A stretch of DNA of 64,000 nucleotides from Claviceps africana (taxonomy: Eukaryota; Ascomycota; Sordariomycetes; Hypocreales; Clavicipitaceae), in the NCBI GenBank assembly GCA_018360145.1, contig SRPY01000047.1, positions 27,090 to 91,089 on the forward strand, in the 5' to 3' direction. The notes under the pieces are model-generated. The model did not search any database. It saw only the letters and a list, made by a program, of their open reading frames with translations, and was not told the origin of the DNA. The position numbers and the translations under genes were made by a program. Of this stretch, positions 12,772-22,300 are shown one piece after another; the first letter of the stretch is position 1, and each line of letters opens with the position of its first letter.

Positions 12772-13462
12772 TCACCGCGCCGCCTCATCCCGAGAAGCAC
12801 CATCACAGCTCCCCACGGCGACCAACCTCCCCACCACATCATACTTGCCCAAAAACGTCTCCTCCCACCCCTCCAAAGCCTCCATCTCCGACGACCCCAA
12901 CCCCTCCAGCCCATCCAGCGGACCGTCCAAATCCTCCGTCAGCATCTCCCTGTCAAAGCTATGGCAAGCCAACCCACGACTAGCATCCCGCCCCGCGAAA
13001 TTCGCATACGGACCGCCCGGCCCGTAAAAGCTCCGCCCGCCGCTTACGTCAAACACGCGGCCCCGCACCGCGAAGAAGATGGGCCGTCCGTCCTCGCCAT
13101 TGAAGGGTAGGAGCGTGCGGGGGGTGTACGTGCGGAATACCTTGGGGGGCGGACCGCGCGGGAGGCTCGTCGAGGGGCCGTTGTTGGATCCCGTGACGGT
13201 GGAGTAGAGCGTGTACAGGAGCACGCTGAGGAGAATAAAGTTCAGCGGCGTAAAGGGCGTTGAGATGCTGTTTTTTTTTTTTCATGTCATGTCATGTCAA
13301 TTCGCCGTCGTCTGAAAAGGTCGAGTCGCGGAAACAGATGTTGCTGGTGATGGAAAATGTAATAATGGGGAAGCAAAGCTGGCGGCGGGCAAAGGCTTGG
13401 TCTTCATACCTGGTTGCTTCTTTGCCAGCCTCTTGGACGACGCGGTGGCCAACGTAATCCAT
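12772..13462 (-). CDS. Membrane-associated progesterone receptor (MAPR) / cytochrome b5-like heme protein
   Basis: Two exons, 13462-13410 (53 nt) and 13267-12772, giving 182 residues. The first exon encodes MDYVGHRVVQEAGKEAT and is too short to see as an open frame. The join gives SISTPFTPLN followed by a hydrophobic anchor (about residues 26-40), then the cytochrome b5-like heme/steroid-binding domain with PPKVFRTYTPRTLLPFNG and the family hallmark YGPGGPYANFAGRDASRGLA. Relatives (PGRMC1, Dap1) bind heme through a tyrosine and support cytochrome P450 enzymes in sterol synthesis. The intron contains a poly-A stretch beside its 3' splice site. It is convergent with the upstream TRE-like gene and lies 373 bp from the OLA1 stop. 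Which of the fungal MAPR paralogues it is cannot be settled here. Confidence 0.92.
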
Positions 13463-13835
13463 TTTGACCGGTCCAGATGCGGCGGGCGATTCTGCTGCAA
13501 AAAGCAAGACGCAGGTATTTGTGATGGTACGGAAACAGGACGCAGGGAGATGGAGGAAGGATTGACGTGTCTTGCGGTCTCGTTTGGACCTTGAAAGCGA
13601 TGGCTGCGCTCTTATGGAGGAGTCATGAGAGGGAGACACGGCAAGTGGAGTGGAGATACTGCATTGCCGACTGCAGCTGCACCCGTGATACGTCGTCAGC
13701 GATCCACACGGACCGACTCCAGCAGCACCCTTGTTGGCCATATACCTGACGACATTAGACGTGGATTGCAAAATGGAATCACCCGGTGTAGTCGTGACGT
13801 TGTGTTTTATTTCTATATAAACAGGTATCTTGGTC
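13463..13835. promoter_or_regulatory. MAPR promoter and OLA1 3' region
   Basis: 373 bp holding the upstream region of the MAPR gene and the 3' UTR of OLA1, both on the minus strand. No further gene is seen. Confidence 0.5.
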
Positions 13836-15439
13836 TTAACCCTTGGCTGCACCAGCCTTGATCAGAAGAATGTCTCCGTCCTCAACAACATAGTCCTTGC
13901 CCTTCGTCATCATCTTGCCCTTGGCCTTCACCTCGGCTTCGTCGCCAAGCTCTTTCAGAACGCTAAAATTGTAGACAATGGCTTGAATAAACGTCTTCTC
14001 AAAGTCGGTGTGGATGACGCCAGCAGCTTGAGGCGCCTTGGTGCCGTTACGAATGGTCCATTGACGGACTTCGTCAGCACCAGACGTGAAGAAGCTGCCC
14101 AACTGCAAAGTCTTTCGCATTTGAGTGACGAGCTTAGGTATGACCGACTCGGCGCCGACATTCTTCTGTTCCTCCAGAGCCTCTGCCTCCGTCTCGAAGC
14201 GCGTTAAACGTTCTTCATACGACACAGAAATCGGAATCACAGGATCGCCTGCGGCATTCTCCTTGATCCATTCCACAATCTTGGGCAAGTGCTTGTTCTT
14301 CTTGCGAACATAATCCTTCTCAGACAAGTTCACGAGATAGACAACCGGCTTGGCGGTCAGAAGAAATAGAGGGTTAATGACCTCAACCTAGTCAGGTGGT
14401 TAGCACGGTTATGCAGACCAGACTTATATGGATCAGAAAAAAAAAAGAAGAAACAGTAATGAAAGGGGCTTCTGTCAGAGTAGATTTAATCTCATGATGC
14501 ACTCTAGCGTTGTTTAGGTGAGGCATTCGACGAGCTGGGATTAGATTCAGGCCAATTGGCCTTTTGTCATCACAAGAAGCCCATGAAAGAAACAAGGGTT
14601 CATTTCATGGTGTGGGGGTTGGGCAAACACAATAAACGGGCATATAACGAAACAGAGGGTGAGTTGGAAAGTCGTACCTCTTTAGGGTTCCAGTCGCCCT
14701 TGCGGACATCCTTTCCATCTTGCAGCCAAGCCAAGATCTTCTCGATAATGTCTTGCTCTGCCTTGGCCTTTTTGAGTTCCAGGCTCTGACCGCCCATTCG
14801 GGTCTTCTTCTTCTGGTTTTCCAGAGCCTTCTCCACGAACTCAATGTCTTTGAGCCTCAGCTCCTCACTGATGATGTCCAAGTCTCGAGTGGGATTGACA
14901 TCGCCCTCAATGTGAATGATTTCGGCGTCGTCAAAGCACCGGACTACCTGGAAGATGGCATCCACAGCGCGGATATGCGACAGGAAAGCGTTTCCAAGAC
15001 CAGCTCCAGTAGATGAGCCGCGCGTCAAGCCGGCAATATCGTACACCGTCAAGTTGGCAGGAACCCGAGACTTGGGCTTGTATTTTTCGCAAAGCCAATC
15101 AAACCTAGCATCGGGCACGATGACCCGAGCTTCTTCAGGATCAATGGTGGCATAAGGGAAGTTCTTTCAAGCTGTCAGCACCCCGTACTAGAGGCGAGGC
15201 GACGAACCAGGGGGGCCTCATACAGCTGGGTTGCCAAGGTCGCATTTTGTGATGGCCTGGAACAATGTGGACTTGCCGACATTTGCAAGACCGACCTGGT
15301 GTGTTGGTTAGCTTGCAGCTGCGGCATGAATCTTGGCGGCGGCGGCACGGGCACTAGACCTTACAATGCCACTTTTCAAGTTGTTGCCCGGTCGTCCCAG
15401 CGGGATCTTCTCCTCTTGAACAACCTTCTTGGGAGGCAT
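13836..15439 (-). CDS. ola1: Obg-like ATPase 1 (YchF/OLA1 family)
   Basis: Four exons: 15439-15365, 15295-15224, 15163-14678 and 14387-13836, giving 394 residues, close to the usual family length. Order: basic N-terminus MPPKKVVQEEKIPLG, P-loop GLANVGKST (27-35), NFPYATIDPEEARV switch region, Walker B-like DIAGLTRGS, a coiled-coil insertion (ENQKKKTRMGGQSLE), the non-canonical NLSEKD in place of NKxD that explains the ATP preference of this family, and a C-terminal TGS domain. The protein is cytosolic and linked to translation and stress responses in yeast and animals. The third intron (290 nt) is much longer than the gene's other two (about 60-70 nt) and carries a probable snoRNA. It is divergent from the DeSI gene. 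Confidence 0.98.
14466..14582 (-). ncRNA. Probable intronic box C/D snoRNA in OLA1 intron 3
   Basis: Read on the minus strand, in the sense of the host transcript. A C box GTGATGA (14573-14567) and a D box CTGA (14478-14475) are flanked by a perfect 8-bp terminal stem, GGGCTTCT (14582-14575) with AGAAGCCC (14473-14466), with one unpaired base on each side. This is the classic kink-turn layout. A possible D' box CTGA lies at 14550-14547; I see no convincing C' box. The 12 bases before the D box would guide to an RNA containing AGUAGAUUUAAU, placing the methyl group on the fifth base (G). The D box lies about 75 nt upstream of the branch point (GCTAAC). The target and expression are untested. 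Confidence 0.7.
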
Positions 15440-16515
15440 CTTTCTTGACTTTGCGTAAAACCGACAGTGTATGATTATAGAAACGCGCCAGGCGATTGGA
15501 GACTGCCCAAGAGCTGCAGACCTGGCTGCGCGGGGGAGGAAAGGTGAGGCAAGAGAAGAGAAGGGGAAGGGGGAATTAATAGATGGCGTCGTGGTCAATG
15601 ACGCGGCTGAAGAACAGCCTGCAGCACGAAAGACCAGAATGGGAGGAGAGGAAGGCGAGGGAACGCCTGGGTTCGGGCGACGAGGGAAGACAAGACTGTG
15701 TCTGAAAATGGGCGTGGACGTGTGGGCAATAATGAGGAGAAGATGAAAAAAAAAAAAAAAAAAAAAAAAGGCTGCAGAAATTTGCAGAGACCAAATTTTA
15801 ACAGCTCCCTTTGACCCCCACCCCACCCCACCCCGCCGCAAACCTGTGTGCGGTGCAGCTGTGGCCGGCTCAAAAGGCCTCATTTACACGGAGCAACTGA
15901 TTTTCCGTCTCGGCTGCCTGCAGAATGGCTCCAGTCAGCTCCAGTCAGCTCCAGTCAGCTCCGGTCCGTCCAGTCAGCTAGCTAGTCGTCCAGTCCGCTC
16001 CATCCAGTCCCCAGTCCGCTCCCCAGCCCCAGTCCCAGTCCCGTCAGCCCCGAGTGCGTCATGGTTATGCTGTTCGGGCTGGCGGCGCTACGCTATGCTC
16101 CGACTGGGCTTCGTTTCTCAATGCAGCCCTTTCAGCGCCGGCTTTCCGAGGCCAAATGAGCGCGTGTTCGTTCGACTGTGGTGAAGCCCGTGCTCCCAAT
16201 CATCCATGTCTTTTGGGTGTCGCGCGAGCAGCTGTGCTTTGTTTCCCGAGCCTATTGGATGTGCGGCCCCCTCATCGATTGTCATCAAGGCTCGGCCGCA
16301 TTATTTAATGCTGAGCATCTACAAAGCTCTGCTATCCCCCCATACACAATCTCCGCGCAGGCCGAGCTTTGAGTCCGGACTTTTTTGGTTTGAATTATAC
16401 ATCACCTCTTGGCTGCCGCTACGAAAAAAAAAAAGGTAGTTCGTAACCACACCTTTGCTCAACCACGATCGGACGCGAGGTCTGCACGACCAGCTCGGCG
16501 TCTTGGCTTTCCAAC
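15440..16515. promoter_or_regulatory. Divergent promoter region, OLA1 / DeSI
   Basis: 1,076 bp. It holds a run of 24 A at 15746-15769 and a degenerate decamer array (CCAGTCAGCT and CCAGTCCGCT type) at about 15928-16055. The 191-codon frame crossing the OLA1 start is a shadow. No separate gene is seen. Confidence 0.55.
15928..16055. repeat. Degenerate CCAGTCAGCT-type tandem array
   Basis: Three perfect decamers at the left, then units that drift (CCAGTCCGCT, CCCAGTCC). Intergenic. Confidence 0.85.
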
Positions 16516-17344
16516 ATGTCGACGCCGCGGCAGAGCACCAGCCAACAAAAGAGTAGGCATAGGTCGACCCTATCGCTGCAAAAAACAGAAATCAAGATAC
16601 ATGTCTATGACTTGCTACCGGTTTGTCGCCACCAGACTCTTTGCCGCTCCTTGTTGACCACTCAAAACCCCTGCAAGCCAACTAACCTTGCATCCTTGTT
16701 GTTCTCAGCCGGGAAGACTCTCCTCCGTCCTGTGGACGATTGGTGCTTCGTTGCTTCACTCTGGAGTAGTTATCAATGGCAAAGAATACGCCTACGGCGG
16801 ACACGACAAGCGTGGCGCTACCGGTGTATATTGGACAAAGCCCAAGACCGAACCGCCCGGCGGTACATTCCGATGCGAATTACTCCACGGATTCACTCTC
16901 GCTACCCAAGAGGAGATTGACGCAGCGTTACGGACTGCGTCGGAAGAGTTCTTGGGCACGTCATACAATCTCCTAACGAGGAATTGCAACCACTTCACCT
17001 CGTATCTTTGCCAAAAACTGACCGGCAACCCGGGTCCTGGTTGGCTGAATCGAGCCGCCAGTATTGGCGTTGCCTTACCTTGCGTGGTTCCTCGTGAGTG
17101 GATTCAGCCGCCAGAGTATGAAACTGCGAATGGCGAATTGTTGGACGACGAGGACGACGCAGCGGATGAATCGTCTCGTATGCTCTCCCTATCCAAGTCT
17201 CGTCTCCTGCCAGAAGGAAGACAAGATGACGAGGAGTGGAACAGCGAGGAAGAGAGGCGTAAAGGGGGGAGTGGAAAGGGCAAGCGAGTGCTGCGAGACA
17301 CTTCTGGCCGCAATATTCCACCTGCAGAACGAGCTCCTCAGTAG
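16516..17344 (+). CDS. PPPDE/DeSI-family thiol isopeptidase
   Basis: Two exons, 16516-16620 and 16709-17344, giving 246 residues. The join gives IHVYDLLP-PGRLSSVLWTIG. The papain-like PPPDE fold shows its two catalytic residues: His52 in SLLHSGVVI and Cys128 in RNCNHFTSYL. The characteristic EYAYGGHD and GTSYNLLTRNCNHF segments are present. Relatives remove SUMO or ubiquitin from proteins. After about residue 160 an acidic, Ser/Glu/Lys-rich tail of low complexity follows, common in fungal members. The intron has a CTAAC branch point at 16682. It is divergent from OLA1 and convergent with the uS11m gene. Whether the substrate is SUMO or ubiquitin cannot be told from sequence. Confidence 0.93.
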
Positions 17345-17666
17345 CCCAATTCTTGCAAGTGATTCTCGATTGGTTTGCAAGCGTTGTTTTTGGTATGCCA
17401 TCACTATTCTCTTTCTACAAACTTTGTTGGCAGGGCGTGGGGCGTTCGGGTGACTGCAAGATACCACGTGACGTTTGAAATAATGTACCATAGACCTCAA
17501 GAACAGTAATCATAGCAAAATCCGGAACGTCTAATAATGTGTCGCGGGTAGCATGTTGTCTGCGGGCAATATAGCTTGTACAATGATATGATACACTTGT
17601 GCTTTCCACGGTTATCTCCACGGCCGGATCAAAAACTGTCTCGTCTCACTGCCGTTCCGGTACCGT
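17345..17666. other. Convergent 3' intergenic region, no gene seen
   Basis: 322 bp between the stop codons of the DeSI gene and uS11m. Nothing recognised beyond UTR-like sequence. Confidence 0.5.
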
Positions 17667-18386
17667 TTACAGCCGTCTCGGTTTTTCGCTTCTCGTACCA
17701 CCAAACTTGATGCGGGTAGAGTCTGCAACCCGAACGATTTTATCGCGCAAAACCTTGCCTTCCGGACTCATCAGCACTTTGACCGCAGCTTCTCGACCCT
17801 GACCGAATCCTCGCAGAACCAGCTCGAGCTTATTGATCTTTTGTGACCAGCCGGTGTGTATGAGGCGCTCCAGGGCATATTTTGTGAGTGAGTATGCTGA
17901 GTCAAATGTTCCCCGTCTCGACTTCTTATATCCAATGTTGCCACAAGACATGGAGATGATGGGTTCGCGATTTGGCCTTGTACAGGTGATGTGTGTGTTG
18001 TGCTTGTGGGAGAAGACGTGGAAATGGAAAGGCTCCAATTGGTCCTCGATTCGTTGCTTCTCGTACGGCTTGCCGAGCGCGCTGGTGTCGATACTAGTGG
18101 GTTTATTGTTGAGGGTCTGGAAAACCATGCTTTTCGACAAGTCGCTCATTGCATTTGACGCTTGGTCTGCTCGGGTTTGCGGTAATGAGAATATGTTGTT
18201 CAGCAAAGCCTCGGTTTTCGGGCGAGACTGAACCTTTCTCGGACCTCCATCGTTCGAATCTTCGCATCGGATTGACGATTGAGAAAAGCAACGTGATGCC
18301 TGGCATGAGGATACGGGAACCGCGACCCTCATCCGCGGAAAGTTGAGGGGCAGCGCCCTGAGGCGATTTGCCATTGAGCGGCTCAT
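17667..18386 (-). CDS. MRPS18: Mitochondrial small-subunit ribosomal protein uS11m
   Basis: Single exon of 239 residues from the ATG that gives MSRSMANRLRALPLNF; the open frame extends upstream to 18533, and a second Met lies four codons in. The N-terminal about 45 residues are basic, serine-rich and poor in acids up to FSQSSIRCE, a good mitochondrial presequence. The C-terminal half is the uS11 fold: FHVFSHKHNTHITCTRP, SCGNIGYKKSRRGTFDSAY, LELVLRGFGQGREAAVKVL and DSTRIKFGGTRSEKPRRL. The role is the platform of the mitoribosome small subunit. It is divergent from TIM44 across 373 bp. The name follows the yeast orthologue. Confidence 0.95.
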   Translation of the reverse strand: MSRSMANRLRALPLNFPRMRVAVPVSSCQASRCFSQSSIRCEDSNDGGPRKVQSRPKTEALLNNIFSLPQTRADQASNAMSDLSKSMVFQTLNNKPTSIDTSALGKPYEKQRIEDQLEPFHFHVFSHKHNTHITCTRPNREPIISMSCGNIGYKKSRRGTFDSAYSLTKYALERLIHTGWSQKINKLELVLRGFGQGREAAVKVLMSPEGKVLRDKIVRVADSTRIKFGGTRSEKPRRL

Positions 18387-18759
18387 TCTTGGCGATTCCG
18401 AGAGGACGAAAGCATGAAGATGCTGGAGATGCCGGGGGGGAACGGAAGAAACGGAAAGGAAAGACGATGAGTAGCGGACTGGCTTGTATCGGATTTGGCT
18501 TGCCTTCCTCCTGCCATGAAAAATGTCCCCCATCGCAAATGACAGAAAACCGCCGGATGCCGCAGTTTTGCCGAGCCTTCATGGTGCGCACACACCCGGT
18601 GGATTGATCGTGTTCCACCCGCCGCCGAAATCGCGGGACCCAAAAATTCTGTTCCGCTTACTGTTTGTTGTGCTTGCAAGCATTGCACTGCTTCTCTCCT
18701 GCCTTCTTGTCCGATCGACAGGACAAACCCTTGTCAATACCCGGCTCTTTCCTCACAGC
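18387..18759. promoter_or_regulatory. Shared divergent promoter, uS11m / TIM44
   Basis: 373 bp between the chosen start codons of two nuclear genes for mitochondrial proteins. Frames from both genes stay open into it, so part could be N-terminal coding if the real starts are further upstream. Confidence 0.55.
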
Positions 18760-20458
18760 ATGGGCGCCTTTGTTCGAAGCACAATCAAGTCTGAAAATGC
18801 CCTCTCAAGGGCATTTACTCACAAGATGAACTCCTGTGGCCGCGGAATGCCAGCTTACAGGAGGTTAGCGTCCCAGCTTTTTCAAGCCTCGCGACTTTCT
18901 GCCAATGAAGCCTCCCACAAGCTCGACAATAATCCTTTGCGCGCTCCTCTGCGGTGTCGGCTTTCTCTGCCTTTGCAACTTGAATGTGCTTCGATCGAGA
19001 CTTCACAGAAACGTCGGTTTCACGCGAGCAAGGCGGTATGCCAAACCGGCAAGTCTAAAAAGGCTGCTAGCAAATCCGCTGGGGCCAGAAACTCCGGAGC
19101 CCAAGACCCGACAGATGAACAAACATCCAAGAAATCTGAAGAGGAAGAATCTAATGGGAAACCCGAGGGTAAGGAGGAGGATGGTAAGAAAGATGGCAAG
19201 GGGAAGAAGGACGACATGCCTCCGCCGCCACCCCACGGCGACAAAACTCCCTGGCAGGTTTTCCTAGAAACCATGAATACCGAATTCCAGGCCTCCAAAG
19301 AATGGAATGAATCAACGAAGCAAATCGGCGCCGCGGCGCACCACTTCACCGAGAGCGAGTCTGTTCGCCGAGCCCGCGAAGCCTACGAGAAATCGACTGG
19401 TGCCATCTCATCTACCACCTCAAAGGCGGTCAAGTCAACCGCTGGCGCTATTGGAAAAGGCGCTGCATGGACTTGGGAAACCCCGGTCATGAAGGGAGTG
19501 CGAAAGGCCGCCAACGTCACGGGAGACGCAGTGGACAAAGCCACCAAACCCATTCGTGAGACGGAAACATTCCGCAACGTCAAGGATGTCATAGATGATG
19601 GAAGTTCCTCCAGATACGGCGGTTGGGTAGAGAAGGAAGAGCGCAGGAAGAGAAGGGCGCTCATGGAGCAGCAGAACCCTACCCTCAACCAACCTATGGA
19701 GGAAGATCCCAAGTAAGCCCCTTTCTTCTACTGTCTTTGCCTCGTCATCCCCGACGGCTCCAGTAAGTTGACATATCACTAGCGCCGGCACAAACGTCAC
19801 CCTTCACAAGGACGCTGCTTGGAAAGAAGCATGGAGAGACTTCCGTGACAGCAACAAATTCGTTCAGGGACTTTTCACCATGAAGGGGCGATATGAGGAG
19901 TCGGAAAATCCCTTGATCTCTACTGCCCGCAGTATAACCGACCGGATTGGGGGTTTCTTCGCTGAGAACGAAACCGCCATGGTCATCAAAAAGTTCCGAA
20001 CCATGGATCCCGCGTTTCAAGTGGAGCCTTTCTTGCAAGAACTGCGCGAATACATACTTCCCGAAGTCCTCGATGCATACGTGAAGGGGGACACCGAGAC
20101 GTTAAAGTTATGGCTCTCTGCTGCTCAGTATTCGGTATACGAGGCCTTGAAAAAGCAGTATCTCCAAGCAGGAATGAAATCGGATGGCCGCATTCTTGAT
20201 ATTCGCAACGTCGACATTCACCGAGCCAGAATGCTGGACCCGGGCGAAGTTCCAGTCTTTATCATTACCTGCCGCACACAGGAGGTCCACGTCTTTCGCA
20301 ACGCCAAATCCAACGAGCTCGCGGCTGGCATGGAGGACAAAGTACAACTAGTCACGTACGCCTTCGGCATCACCCGAGTACCTGATGACGTCAACAATCC
20401 AGAGACCCGGGGTTGGCGTCTGATTGAGGTGCAAAAAAGCGGCAGAGAATGGCACTAA
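18760..20458 (+). CDS. tim44: Mitochondrial import motor subunit TIM44
   Basis: Two exons, 18760-19712 and 19783-20458, giving 542 residues from the ATG at 18760. The start is uncertain: the frame is open upstream to an ATG at 18523, and internal Met codons at 18826 and 18847 are also plausible. A basic presequence ends near RRFHASKAV. A charged Lys/Glu linker and PPPPPHGDKTPWQVFLETM follow, then the helical region, then the C-terminal Tim44 fold (DPAFQVEPFLQELREYILPE; VDIHRARMLDPGEVPVFIIT). TIM44 tethers mtHsp70 to the TIM23 channel on the matrix side. The splice join gives EEDP-NAGTNVTLHKD. It is divergent from uS11m and convergent with the MIOX gene. Confidence 0.95.
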
Positions 20459-21373
20459 AGCCGCTGAGAAGCAGTGAATTTGCCATGAGTGACTGTCATG
20501 ATGAAATGCCTCGTTGCCTTGGTGAGGCAAGGTGCCCGTTTTGCAGAAAAAAATCTTATCAAAATTCCTCTTTCATACACTGTATATTAATTTTGCTTGG
20601 CGCTTACGCCGAGGTTACGGCATCCATTTGTACTGTACTATTTGAAGCGGGACTATTGTGGGAACAAAACAAAGATAAAGAAAAGGACGACGAAGAATTC
20701 GAGGTTTGGAGCGCAACGAACCGATGCATTCGAAGATGCTGCTTGTATGAGGTTTCGAAACACCGCTCTGTTGTCTTGCCTCGAGGCAGAACCTTTGGAT
20801 ACGTGTATGATTAGGCGTAAGAGGGATTTACGATGGAGAGGATATCGCATATATATTATATGGTGTCACGGGGGCGTAACTGGTTCTCTGTTATTCCGCG
20901 AGTTCCTAGAGCCATGATACAAAATGCAATTCTGCAGCACCAGCCCATGCAGCTCGTCGCGAAGGGGATTTCAGCAATGGAGACGAATTGCAGCAAGAGG
21001 AATGAGGTACGCGTGTGGCATAGCCTTGTGTGATTTGAAATGTATTTCCGGGCAAGAACCTAACGGGGAAGAAAAAAGGGAGAAAAATAGGAGAAAAAAG
21101 GAAGAGAAAAAAAAAAGTCATATCATCATTAACGGGTCATGTTCCTTCTGACTAAGCACGCTCTAAAGATTTCTCGGATAATGCCTCGTCTTCAGACGAT
21201 CAAGCATCGAAATAATTGCTCTGTGGGACAAGAAAGGAGATGTAGGAAAGCGAGCAAAGAAGAAAAAGGAATAAAAAAACAAGAAGAAAAAAACAAGAAG
21301 AAAAAAACAAGAAGAAAGAGACAGACAGAGAAAGAGAAAGAGAAAGAAAGACATTCCCTGTTCGCCTCGTTGT
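20459..21373. other. Convergent 3' intergenic region, purine-rich
   Basis: 915 bp between TIM44 and MIOX stop codons. The stretch 21066-21120 and again 21240-21350 is almost pure A/G, with AAAAAACAAGAAG units at about 21277-21315. No gene seen. Confidence 0.6.
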
Positions 21374-22300
21374 TTACCATTTTACGACTTGTTGAGGGAA
21401 AAATTCATCAATCAGCTCCAGATAGTACGGCTTGAGCTCTTCGACCAAAGGTACGTCGTCGCTCTTGCTGTACAGGTCATACGGGTTGAAGGCCCTGACA
21501 GCCTTGAGCATAGCATGGTCCTTCTTGGACATGAGCTCCCGGTACGCACCCTCTCTGTGCCAAGGGTAGAAGGAGTGATAGCGGATCATGGCCAGAGCCT
21601 CGTCGGGAAGAGTCGACTGGTCCTTGACAACGTGGTACAGGTACTCGTCGTGGCCCCAGCTGAGCATGACGTTGTCGAGACCACAGCCTGGCGTGTAGAT
21701 ACCAAACTTGGTGCTGTAAACAGGATCCTTGGTGTCGGGATTAGCGGCAAAGGTATCGGGCAGAATGATGCGCTTGTCGAAAGCACAGCCAACAGGGAAA
21801 GTATCACCGACAACATCCCATTGGCCTTGCGTTCCGAGCTCCGGGAAGAAGAGCATCAACTTGCCCAAGTCATGGATCAACCCCGTAAGCTGCATCCAGC
21901 GTGGTTTGCCATCGCGGCGGATAGCCTCGGCGGATTGCAATAGATGTTCAATCTGGGAAAGCTCCGTATCGGGGTCTGACTCGTCTACTAGAGTGTTGAG
22001 CTTCTCAATGGCTTGCCAGACAGTCATGCCGGGCCGGACCCGAGCGGCACTGTTGAATCGGTTGCGGGCGGCAAGGTTGTAGGCCACCGTCTGCTTCTCA
22101 TGCTGCTCTCGGTAAAAGTTCTTGACTCGTTCACAAGCATCTTGGTATTGGCGAAACTGCTTCTTGTCTTTTCCCGCATCGAAATTTGTTTGCGAGTCGT
22201 ACTTGATACAATTTACATCATCGATGGAATCCGAGAGGCTCTCGAGAGCCTGGCCTGCAACCAGGGCAGGCGCATCCTCGACAAGTGCTGAAGGGGCCAT
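21374..22300 (-). CDS. MIOX: Myo-inositol oxygenase
   Basis: Intronless, 308 residues from the ATG giving MAPSALVEDAP; the upstream in-frame extension to 22489 is unlike the family. It opens the ring of myo-inositol with O2 to give D-glucuronate, the first step of inositol catabolism. All six di-iron ligands can be seen: His119 (QIEHLLQ), His143 and Asp144 (GLIHDLGK), His217 (SWGHDEY), His242 (RYHSFYPWH) and Asp275 (NPYDLYS). Length and sequence agree with MIOX of animals, plants and fungi. The protein should be cytosolic. No other inositol-pathway gene is adjacent. Confidence 0.98.
   Translation of the reverse strand: MAPSALVEDAPALVAGQALESLSDSIDDVNCIKYDSQTNFDAGKDKKQFRQYQDACERVKNFYREQHEKQTVAYNLAARNRFNSAARVRPGMTVWQAIEKLNTLVDESDPDTELSQIEHLLQSAEAIRRDGKPRWMQLTGLIHDLGKLMLFFPELGTQGQWDVVGDTFPVGCAFDKRIILPDTFAANPDTKDPVYSTKFGIYTPGCGLDNVMLSWGHDEYLYHVVKDQSTLPDEALAMIRYHSFYPWHREGAYRELMSKKDHAMLKAVRAFNPYDLYSKSDDVPLVEELKPYYLELIDEFFPQQVVKW

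Noticed and set aside
15308..15883. 191-codon minus-strand frame with a poly-Phe stretch
   Set aside because: It only extends the OLA1 first exon and intron in both directions; the family N-terminus MPPKKVVQEE starts inside it, and the upstream part is translated poly-A/T.
18523..18759. Upstream extension of TIM44 with a hydrophobic stretch
   Set aside because: It would place a membrane segment before the presequence, unlike TIM44 elsewhere, and it overlaps the promoter of uS11m. Kept only as a start-site doubt.
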